In this document: in pieces, positions 54,966 to 64,000 of the stretch
Layout: every line of letters begins with the position of its first letter
Numbering within the stretch: the first letter of the stretch is position 1
Assembly (NCBI GenBank): GCA_025175895.1
Contig: CM045991.1
Location: 79,161,174-79,225,173 of the forward strand
Length of the DNA: 64,000 bases
Reading direction: 5' to 3'
Source: Wurfbainia villosa
Lineage: Eukaryota; Streptophyta; Magnoliopsida; Zingiberales; Zingiberaceae
Translations under genes and position numbers: made by a program
The notes under the pieces: generated by a model
What the model was told of the DNA's origin: nothing
Databases searched by the model: none
Seen by the model: only the letters and a program-made list of their open reading frames with translations

Positions 54966-56618
54966 TGTAGGGGATCGATACGGCCAGCTAGAGGGGGGTG
55001 AATAGCCCTCGTACGATGGATGTCGTAATTCATTCGTTCTTCTTGCGTTGCTTGTCTACGATTGTCGTTAGCGCAGCGGAATAACAATAATAATGAAACT
55101 AACAACAATACACAATCACACAACACAAGATATACGTGGTTCGGAACCGAATGGTTCCTACTCCACGGGCGAGCTCACCAAGCTCTAGTTATGCGCACGA
55201 CACTAACTATAACACTCCTTCTCGACAACACGTCGGAGGTGGAGAAACCTCTCACAAACAATTACAATGTAATATAGAAATACAAGCAAATACACAAATA
55301 CAATACAAAAGAAAACTTTCACCGATTGCTTTGATCGCTTTGCTTGTTGCTTGCTTTGATTGGCTCTTGAAGGACTGGAATGCAGCAGCAATTCCCCTCC
55401 AATAGCTTCACAAAAACCATGGCAAAAACCTCCATCTCAAGCTCCTTTTATAACCTGCATCGAGCTATTTTCGCGCCTAGCGATCGCGCCAAAGGCCCGA
55501 TCGGCCTCGTAGCCGTTGTCTCACAATGGCCAGATCCACGTTGGACAAGTTCCAACGGATCACCTACCAGTCGACTGATGATGCCCATCGGTCATTGATG
55601 ACCGATAATCGGCCCGATCGGCTACGGGCGTTATGCTCGCGACACTCCCATCGATCATTGCCATCCCTCGGCGATCATTGCTATCGACTTTCGATCATTG
55701 CGATCCATGGCGATCGGCCAAGCACAAAACCCTAGCCTTACACCAGTCGAACTCTAGTCGACTTGGATCAGTCGAACCGGCACCTATGCCAGTCGACTGA
55801 TGTCGGGCAAAACCTCAAACACCAAGTTGTTTGAGCATCCGACCGTCGGGCAAAACCTCAAACACCAAGTTGTTTGAGCATCCGACCGTCGGGCAAACCC
55901 TCAAACATCAAGTTTGAGCCTCCGACACTCAGTCTTAGCCACTTGGCCAAGTCCACCTTATCCCTCATGGAGTTCCCCACCAAAGCTCTCTTCCCTCGGC
56001 CTACGTCCCTCGGATGCGCCAAGCGCACGGCTTCGCAACGCCATCCTTCGCGTCTCATGCCCTAGAAGTATGCTTCCCTTTGGGCTCACTCCATTCGCTA
56101 CCCGTCCGGCGGTCCCTCGGATGCACCAAGCGCACGGCTTCGCAATGCCATCCTTCACCGACTCAAGGACCCCGAGCCTAGTGAACTTGCCAAGTTCTCA
56201 AGACTTCCCAAATGCACCAAGCGCACGGCTTCGCAATGCTTTGGATTTCCCATGCCAAGCACCAAGCGCACGGCTTCGCAATGCTTTGGACTTTCCCATG
56301 CCAAACACCAAGTGCACGGCTTCGCAATGCTTTGGACTTTCCCATGCCAAACACCAAGCGCACGGCTTCGCAATGCTTTGGACTTTCCGCACGGCTTCGC
56401 AATGCTTTGGACTTTCCCATGCCAAACACCAAGCGCATGGCTTCGCAATGCTTTGGACTTTCCCATGCCAAGGCTTCCCCCTTGGACTTCCACACCAAGC
56501 TCCATGCTTGGATTTTCCATGCCAACCCATGTTGGACTTTCCCATGACAATCCCATGTCATGAGTTTTGTCTATCATCAAAATACCATCAAGGTACTGCT
56601 GGGCCGATTGCACCAACA
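54966..56618 (-). repeat. Element E 5' LTR (1653 bp)
   Basis: TATA core at 55444-55453, CAGTCGACTG at 55568-55577 and 55790-55799, and a GATCG-rich patch between. A 47-bp repeat (CAAACACCAAGTTG..) occurs about 2.5 times at 55805-55920, and a 46-bp minisatellite lies at 56212-56465. Confidence 0.92.
56212..56465 (-). repeat. 46-bp minisatellite in element E U3 (six units, one shortened to 30 bp)
   Basis: The unit holds GCACGGCTTCGCAATGC and TTTGGACTTTCCCATGCC. The same unit occurs singly near 56117-56140 and in fewer copies in the 3' LTR (51453-51660). The overlapping ORFs on both strands are repeat translations. Confidence 0.88.
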
Positions 56619-56623
56619 AGGAG

Positions 56624-57065
56624 TATGATAGATGCAGCTAGTGGAGGGGCATTAGTTAACAAGACTCACAGTGAGGCCCGAGAGCTTATTGCAAACATTG
56701 CAGAGAACTCACAGCAGTTTGGGAGCAGAGCTATAGTGACTAGAGGGGTGAGTGAGGCTCACCTGGCTTATACTGATCAGGCGGAGATGAAGAATTCTAT
56801 ACATGAGCTCACATCATTAGTTAGGCAGTTAGCTCTGAATCAGGCGAGCCAATCTTCTGTAGTGCCTATGTAGCCCATGCGGGTTTGTGGTATTTGTTCG
56901 AGTCCAGAGCATCCTTCTGATTCATGTCCTTCACTCCAGCAAGATGAAATAGTAGCGGTGGCCAATCAGTTTCCTTCCAGACCTCGATGTAGCTTCCATA
57001 TCGGCCATATCAAGATCGCCGATCAAGATCAACCTCGATGCTCGGTAACAACATTCCAGATATGA
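56624..57065 (+). pseudogene. Element J gag, C-terminal part with zinc knuckle
   Basis: It resumes after E as SMIDAASGGALVNKTHSEARELI and QFGSRA. An in-frame TAG at 56871-56873 follows SSVVPM. The frame continues with the CX2CX4HX4C knuckle CGICSSPEHPSDSC (56886-56927). Shortly after NQFPSRPRC an insert of about 80 bases with GATCGCCGATC disturbs the frame before YDPMFATYNPGWRDHPNLR. Confidence 0.83.
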
Positions 57066-57620
57066 TCCGATGTTTGCCACTTATAATCCAGGATGGAGAG
57101 ATCATCCAAATCTGAGGTATAGAATTCATTTTATCGGCCATTTGGCCAGACGACATTTGAGACCCTAGCCATCCAGAGTAACCCAGTACAAGTCAGACCT
57201 TTTATTCAACCAGTTCGAGTTCAAATTCAAGGATGGAGGATTTTGTGCAGCAGTTTTTGGTATAGCAGTACCAGTTTCAGCAGAAGACGGATGCATCTAT
57301 TCAGAACATAGAGAGACAGCTTAGCTAGCTTGCATCTAACATTAACCAGCTGCAGTCACAGGGATCTAGTCAGCTACCATCTCAGACCATCCCGAATCCT
57401 AAAGGAAACATCAGTTCGATTACACTGCGGAGTGGTAGATTTACTTCAGACCCTAGGCTTGGACCACATGCATCCGATTCTTGATTTGAGTAGTTCGAGG
57501 CGGTCAGAGCAGTAGGATCCATGCGGCGATCAGTCGTCGATTCCATTACCTTTCCCTCGGAGGCCGATCTGACCTAGGAAGGGGGGTAGTGAAGAAAAGG
57601 CTAGGGAATTTCAGGAGCTT
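57066..57620 (+). pseudogene. Element J gag-protease linker, frame-shifted
   Basis: Fragments of Athila-like gag tail (TYNPGWRDHPNLR, then Gln-rich pieces) are visible in changing frames. No continuous ORF. Confidence 0.55.
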
Positions 57621-57938
57621 GTGGATTTGTTCAGTAAGGTGGAAGTTAATGTTCCTTTATTGACAATGATCGAGCAGATTCCCAAGTATGCCAAATTTCT
57701 GAAAGAATTGTGTGTGCATAAGAAGAAGCTGAAAGGAAATGAGTTAATCAGAGTTGGAAAGAATGTTTCAACACTTATTCAGCCTTTGCCCCAGAAGTAC
57801 GAGGATCCAGGAGTGTTCACTATACCTTGTGTGATTGAGAGCCATGTGTTCGAGGATGCTATGCTAGATCTAGGAGCTTCCATTAATGTGATGCCAAGGT
57901 CAGTTTTTTGTTCACTAGGTATTGGACCCTTGCGGTAA
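57621..57938 (+). pseudogene. Element J aspartic protease
   Basis: It contains PLLTMIEQIPKYAKFLKELC, then SHVFEDAMLDLGASINVMPRSVF with the DLGA active-site form usual in Athila proteases. A stop at 57936-57938 follows LGIGPLR. The frame toward reverse transcriptase is re-entered about 50 bases later. Confidence 0.83.
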
Positions 57939-57987
57939 GTGTGTAGTGATTGATTAATAGCTAATCAGTCAGACTCACCCAGCTGGG

Positions 57988-60027
57988 GTGATCGAGGATG
58001 TGTTGGTTAAGGTGAGAGAGCTGATAATTCCTATAGATTTCTACATTCTTGACATGAAGGGTGATTCACAGAGCAGTAGAGCTCCGCTTATTCTGGGCAG
58101 GCCTTTCTTCAAGATTGCCAAGACCAAGATTGATGTGCATGCAGGTACACTTTCCATGGAGGTAGGAGATATTGTAGTTCAGTTCAGGATTTTAGACGCG
58201 ATGAAGCACCCGACGGAAGATCATTCTATACCTTCTGTTCTTTGTAGTGATTTCAGTGATTCTGATGATTCTGGTGTAGATTCTATTTTGTTAGGACCTA
58301 TTTGTGGGTCCTTTGATTTTGACAGGGACATGGAATGTGTAGGGACTTGCGATCTTCAGGCAACGCCCCAGGAATCACTTCCATCAGATTTGCAACCACA
58401 GCAGCTTGAATTGAAACCTCTTCCCAAGCATTTGAAGTATGTGTATTTGGATAAGGATGAGTGGCGACCCGTTATTATTGCCCGAGATCTAGATCCAGAT
58501 CAGGAGTACATATTAGTAGATCTTCTGAGGCAGCACAGGAAAGCGATTGGGTGGACGCTGGCAGATATTTCAGGTATCAGTCCTTCGATTTGTATGCACA
58601 GGATTCACTTGGAAGAGGATGTAAAACCAGTTATACAACCACAGCGATTGCTTAACCCACTGATTCTTGAGGTAGTAAAGAAAGAGGTGACGAGGCTTCT
58701 ACAGGTTGGTATCATCTATCCTATTTCAGACAGCAAATGGGTAAGCCCTGTTCAGGTGGTTCCGAAGAAGTCTGGTATTACAGTGGTTGCTAATGCAGAT
58801 AATGAACTGATTCCCACCAGAGTGCAGAACTCTTGGAGAGTTTGTGTGGACTACAGGAAGCTGAATCAGGCCAGTAGGAAAGACCACTACCCCCTGCCTT
58901 TTATTGATCAGATGTTAGAGAGGTTGGCGGGCAAGTCACATTATTGCTTCCTAGATGGTTACACTGGGTATTTCCAGATCTGTATTGCTCTAGAGGATCA
59001 GGAGAAGACCACTTTCACTTGCCCTTTCAGGACGTATGCATATCGACGCATGCCTTTTAGACTTTGCAACGTTCCCGGTACATTCCAACGATGTATGGTA
59101 AGTATTTTTTGTGATTTATTAGAGCATTGCATGGAGGTGTTTATGGATGGATTTTCTGTGTACGGTTCTTCTTTTGATTCTTGTCTGGATAGTTTGTCGA
59201 GAGTTTTACGGAGATGCATTGATACGGATTTGGTTTTGAATTTCGAGAAATGTCATTTCATGGTAGGGCATGGGATAGTCCTAGGTCATATTATCTCTGT
59301 GCATGGTATAGAAGTAGATCCTGCTAAAATTCATGTTATTTCTGCTCTATCTTACCCCGCTTCTATGCGGGAAGTTCGTTCTTTTCTTGGACATGCAGGT
59401 TTCTACAGATGTTTCATTAGAGATTTCAGCCAGATTGCCCTACCTTTGACTAACTTATTACAAAAGGAGGTGGTATTCCAGTTTGATCAGAGGTGCAAGG
59501 ATTCATTCAACCAGCTTAAGCAAGCTTTGATATCAGCTCCGATCTTGAGACCACCAGATTGGACTCTACCGTTCGAGTTGATGTGTGATGCCTCGAACTA
59601 TGCGGTGGGAACTGTCTTGGCGCAGAGAGTAGACAGAGCGTCTCATGTGATCTGCTACGCCTCGAGGACATTGGATGCTGCACAATCCAACTACACCACC
59701 ACAGAAAAAGAGCTTTTAGCTATTGTTTTTGCTTTGAAAAAATTTAAATCTTATTTGCTATGTTCTCATGTGGTTGTTTTTTCTGATAATGCAGCTTTGA
59801 AATTCCTCCTGAAGAAGCCTGATGCAAAACCGAGACTGATTAGATGGATGCTTCTACTTCAAGAATTCGACGTAGAGATACGCGATAGGAGCGGGAGGGA
59901 GAACACAGTAGCACCATCCGGCGGGATAGTGCGAGATCGAGCCCACCCCATAGCGATCCTTTTCCGGATGAGCGGCTTTTCACCTGAGGTAAGACACCAT
60001 GGTATGCAGATATTGCTAACTATTTAG
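57988..60027 (+). pseudogene. Element J reverse transcriptase and RNase H
   Basis: 679 codons stay open. The end of the protease domain (SRAPLILGRPFFKIAKTKID) is followed by a linker, reverse transcriptase (GIIYPISDSKWVSPVQVVPKK, WRVCVDYRKLNQ, CFLDGYTGYFQI) and RNase H (LMCDASNYAVGTVLAQR, TTEKELLAIVFALKKF, SDNAALKFLL). The catalytic box reads FMDGFSVYG, where gypsy elements have FMDD. The second Asp is lost, so the enzyme should be inactive. Near 59900 the RNase H end (usually VADHLSR) is scrambled and the frame shifts before integrase. Confidence 0.88.
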
Positions 60028-61295
60028 TTGCCCGTGTTGTACCTTCATTTTTTTCTCATACACAAGTCCAGAAATTGAAAAGTGATGCCAAGTATTATGT
60101 ATGGGATGATCCTTACCTTTGTAAGTTTTGTAGTGATCAGATTATTAGGAGATGTGTTCCTGACTATGAGTTTCATTCCATACTTACTTTTTGTCATTCT
60201 CTGGCTTGTGGGGGGCATTTTGGACCCCAAAGGACTGCTAGGAAAGTTTTAGAGTATGGTTTGTACTGGCCCACCTTATTTCATGATGCCTATGAATTTT
60301 ATAAAGCCTGTGAGAGATGTCAACGAACAGGAAACATAGGACGTAGACATGAAATGCCTCAACAACCTTTATTATTCTGTGAGATTTTTGACGTTTGGGG
60401 TATTGATTTTATGGGTCATTTTCCTGTATCTTTTGGATTTTTTTATATTCTTTTGGATGTTGATTATGTTTCCAAATGGGTGGAGGCCATCCCCACCAGG
60501 ACTGATGATTCTTCAGTTGTTGTGAATTTTGTTAGGTCTCACATATTTTGCAGATTTGGAGTACCTAGGGCGATCATCAGCAATCAAGGGTCTCACTTTT
60601 GCAACAGACACATGAAAGCCATGCTAAGTAGGTATGGGGTGTTTCATAAGATTTCTACTCCTTATCACCCTCATACGAATGGGCAGGCTGAAGTGTCAAA
60701 CAGAGAGATCAAATCTATACTGGAGAAGACAGTAGGGCCAGACAGGAAAGATTGGAGCAAAAGGTTAGAGGACGCTCTGTGGGCCTTCAGGACTGCCTAT
60801 AAGACTCCCATAGGCATGTCCCCTTACAGATTGGTTTATGGCAAAGCATGTCATTTGCCGGTGGAGATTGAGCATAGGGCTTACTGGGTAGTGAAAGCTT
60901 GCAACATGGATGCTTACAGAGCTGGGAGAGAGAGAAAACTCCAACTTCAGGAACTTGAAGAGATACGGTTAGAAGCATATGAGAACTCCCGCATTTACAA
61001 GGAGAAGACTAGAAATTTTCTTGACAAGAGGATTGTGAGGAAAGAGTTCCATATGGGCGACAAAGTTTTAGTGTATCAGTCTCGTCTCAAGTTGATTGGA
61101 GGTAAGTTGAGATCCAAGTGGGACGGTCCTTTTTGTGTTACTAATGTGTTTCCCTATGGTGTTGTAGAGGTGCAGGAACTTTCTTCAGGGAACACTTACA
61201 GAGTGAATGGACACCGTCTCAAGATATTTCATGAAGGGGCGAGAGAAACTATAGTAGAGGACTTGGACCTTGAGGATGCTTCTTCTCCGACATGA
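60003..61295 (+). pseudogene. Element J integrase
   Basis: An open frame from YADIANYLVA onward. It has a zinc-binding HHCC domain (HSLACGGHFG, KACERCQRTG), a catalytic core with D in GIDFMGHF, and E in TNGQAEVSNREIK. The central motif reads IISNQGSHF instead of IISDQGSHF, so the second catalytic Asp is Asn. The C-terminal domain (GDKVLVYQSRLKL, GKLRSKWDGPF, NGHRLKIF) is complete and ends at TGA 61293-61295. The ORF is full length but probably inactive. Confidence 0.87.
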
Positions 61296-64000
61296 CAGGG
61301 GAGTGTGTTCTTTTGTTTACTGTATTTTCTTCCTTCCTCTCATGTTCGGAAATAACTGGTTGTTAGTTGTTTGGTATTTGCCTGTTTGCCTAGGTTGTTT
61401 AGTTGCTTTCGTTGAGTCGAATAATTTCCCCTATGCATACCTTAGTATCATTTCAGAGATGGTAAAAATTAGTTAAGTTTGATCATTGAATTATAGATTT
61501 TTGTGTAGGATAGGAAACTTCACTTGCATGCGGTCACTTGTTATGATGGTGAACTTTTTATTGATAGACCAAGCTTGATTTTTATTCACCTAGTGAGGTT
61601 TAAGCCATTTTCATCAATTACCCACTTTAGTGTGATACACGTGTGATACTTGTTACTCTAGAACTTGCTTTGAGTCTTTTCAAAACTGCAAGAACATTTA
61701 TTTGCATGAATATGATGAAGGATTTCACTCTTGATTCTTTTCCTTACTTGAATTGCTTGTTTAATCCACTTGATACTTTCATGTTGTCGTACTTGTCATT
61801 CCTATTCATTTATTTTCCATTGTCTTGTGGATTACCTCTACCCATATCTTTTGTTTCCATGTTGGAAAAATAACTTGATAAGTTGCATTGTTCTAGACGG
61901 ACAAAATTCTTAAGTGTGGGGGAGGAGATATTGTTTGTTGGAGATTGACATGGAGGGCACAGTTATCAGCAGAAGTAAATCAATAGAAATTTTCAACAGC
62001 TTTGAAGTTATTTTCTGCACACTCCCTCATTTTATTCAAATAATGTTGAGATTCAATTCCGTCGGTGCTATTGATTGGGATGAAGCTTGAAAATTTTTAA
62101 GACTTCATAGAGAGCTTGATTAATTATTAGAGGAGGAGTTATCGAAGGAGAATTGTTCTGAAAATTTAATCTGGAATTCCAGCAGCACGAAATTTTGTAA
62201 AGGGAGTAATAAGAGAAAACCAAGGAGGAAATTGATTGGTATTGCATAGAGTTTGTAGGAAACCGAGAGGTGCTTGACCTAATTGAGGAGAAAACTGAAA
62301 CTGTTAATTGGCTCAGAATGTTGTATCGGACTTTTAGAAACTCCACATGGCTCACACTAATGCAAGTATCAGGACTGTTCAGCAGAAGTAAATCATAATC
62401 TACCTTGATGTCTGGAACTTGTTTGACAGAATTAAGCTATGTTTGCAGTAGTGGTGGAGCTGTGTAAAATACTCTAAAGCTGTGATGCAGACAGATGTGC
62501 AGGAACTGGAAATTCATCACTGAGCATTGAAAATTTAATTTCTAAGAACCGAACAGGTTGGAACTGTTAGGAGCTCAAGGAAATTGCTGGATCCTAAACT
62601 TGCAGATTTAGGACAAGACTATTGGAAAGCAAGTTTGACAAAAGCTGAGCTAGTTATCGAGCAAGATGTTTGAACAAAGATGACAACATAAAAACATAGA
62701 AAGTGCAAGTGCTACATGAATTAGAGTAGTCACAGTCTGAAAATCAGCTAATGCAATTTCAGATTTGAAGGTCAATCTCGTTGACAAAGAGACTGAAGAG
62801 GCCAAGGGAATAGAAATGGAAGAAGGGAAGTAGTATCACCTTGAAATTGTTAGCAGCAACCCTAATGCAGTAGCTGGACTCTTTCAAGCTTAGATAGCAG
62901 TTTCAAATTATAGTTTCTGGAGAGAAAATCCAGCAGTGCATTATTTCTTCTGTAATTGGTCATTGTTCCAGTTTTAGAATCACAGCAATTGGAGGTATTG
63001 CCTCTCAAGAAGAGGCTTGTAGGTCATAGTTAGATCAACTTCATCAATTTCAGAAAGATACACGAAGTTCTTCTCCTAAAAAGATGGTACAATTCCCCTA
63101 AATTCAGATGGTTCCACCTACAACTTAGCTGAGTCGGTGTCATCTGGCTCGGCACTATCTGAATAGATCTCTGAAATTGAAGATAGAGATTCATTTGCAG
63201 GATTGTATTCATGGTTATCTAATTGGAAGAGTTGCACCTGCCTTTGTTACAGAATTAATTAAACTTGACGAACTCTTTGAAGCACAAACATTGGTTAGCT
63301 GGGAATTTGAAGCAGAAAAAAAAAATCAATTGTTTCATCATCTACTCCAACCCAACTGAAACTGGAAAAAAATTAGACAAGGCATGAATGATTTTTTTGA
63401 TGATAGAAGGGGATTTCATCATGGATGATTTGGAAATCATGACAAATTAGTTTGTGGTTGGCATGGTAGAGGTGGAGTTCAGGGAAACAATCTTGGAAAC
63501 AAACACTAGTGGTGCTGGGGGTCCTCGAGCTGAAGAAGAGAAATGGGATGATGCTAATGTATTTAGCAGCAGTTAATTTTCTACTTGGAGTAACCAGCCT
63601 GGATGAGCCAAAGATCTTAAAATGAAAGGACCATGGAAAAATTTTCAAGGAAGCAGAAGCATTGGATGTAGGACTGTTGTTAACTTCGTCTGCATCAAAT
63701 CTTCCTGTCAACAACTCTAACAGGAAGATCTCGGCAATGCAAATTAATGGTGAGTGTCAGCAGAATTTCAGAATGAGATTAGTATCAACAGCCATGTGAA
63801 AAAAAAAATTTGCTGAGTGGAAACTTATTACTGCATGTTTCAAGCTCTACTTATGTGAATGGATGTAGGTAATGCTTAGCCACCAGAAACATACTTTCGT
63901 GTTCTTGTTTGCCTGCCATGAGAAGATGCACGTGGAAGCATTCTTGCTTCTGAAAACATTGGAAGCCAAATGGAAGAAGAATGGTAGTGCGCTTAGGAAG
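61296..64000 (+). other. Element J region downstream of integrase
   Basis: 2.7 kb without a supported gene. A purine-rich TTAAGTGTGGGGGAGGAG is at 61909-61926. Athila elements commonly carry a long, poorly conserved or env-like segment here. I cannot recognise one: the open frames are at most 113 codons, fall on both strands and have no known motif. The last 900 bases contain several short coding-looking pieces in changing frames (see findings). Confidence 0.5.

Larger units (their letters stand above)
50319..56618 (-). mobile_element. Element E: gag-only Sirevirus relative (TR-GAG type), complete
   Basis: AGGAG is duplicated at 50314-50318 and 56619-56623. LTRs are 1487 bp (50319-51805) and 1653 bp (54966-56618). 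Primer site, an unbroken gag, a long 3' region and a polypurine tract are present. No pol domain is found in the 3.2-kb interior. It is the least damaged element in the window and interrupts the J gag. Confidence 0.93.
45587..64000 (+). mobile_element. Element J: Athila-type Ty3/gypsy provirus, 3' end beyond the window
   Basis: The 5' LTR (45587-49511) starts TGATAG and ends CTATCA. The primer site matches tRNA-Asp, as is usual for Athila. Gag, protease, reverse transcriptase/RNase H and integrase follow in gypsy order (integrase last). I sits in its LTR and E in its gag. No 3' LTR is seen up to 64000. Coding parts carry frameshifts, a stop and two catalytic changes. Confidence 0.9.

Noticed and set aside
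60787..60978. Minus-strand ORF opposite the J integrase
   Set aside because: Antisense of a well-supported integrase frame.

Overview
This window is plant nuclear DNA made almost entirely of nested LTR retrotransposons. No host gene, tRNA, rRNA or CRISPR array is supported. The element mix is Ty1/copia of the Sirevirus (SIRE) and Angela lineages plus a Ty3/gypsy Athila element. Copia primer-binding sites match tRNA-iMet and the Athila site matches tRNA-Asp. Angela elements with LTRs of about 1.9-2.1 kb suggest a large-genome monocot. A Zingiberales-type genome is my guess only. Letters A to N below are my labels.

Layout. The oldest layer is L (38836-39132), a scrap of copia gag. Sirevirus A (minus strand, window start to 38835) sits against it. 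A is split by three Angela-type insertions: B (minus, 2243-15674), F (minus, 16413-26570, target duplication CTAAG) and H (plus, 29186-38221, target duplication AGAGG). H lies inside the 5' LTR of A. B is itself split by C (plus, 7121-12595, GTAAT), a gag-only Sirevirus relative. F is split by D (minus, 19393-20925, ACTGT), a solo LTR of a C-like family.

To the right, K (plus, 39133-45586) is a second gag-only Sirevirus relative. Its 5' gag has been replaced by fragment N (40633-41274) and an A-family LTR, M (41275-42449). The 3' LTR of K is cut after three bases by Athila element J (plus, 45587 to beyond the window). J carries a solo Angela LTR, I (47352-49249), in its own 5' LTR. Its gag carries E (minus, 50319-56618, AGGAG), a third gag-only element with an unbroken 525-codon gag.

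How the parts relate. A, B, F, H and J carry recognisable gag and pol domains, but each is broken by stops, frameshifts, deletions or lost catalytic residues. C, E and K have LTRs, a tRNA-iMet primer site (only its first bases in K) and a gag ending in a W-V-P-K motif like that of A, but no protease, integrase or reverse transcriptase. They look like TR-GAG-type non-autonomous elements that would need a Sirevirus pol in trans. Across the LTRs the sequence just upstream of the TATA box is the most changeable part: 26-27 bp minisatellites in the Angela group, and palindrome arrays (CAGTCGACTG and relatives) in the Sirevirus group. The Angela 5' leaders share a stem-loop with a compensatory base change. 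Most premature stops that can be compared look like C-to-T changes, as expected for methylated, silenced DNA.
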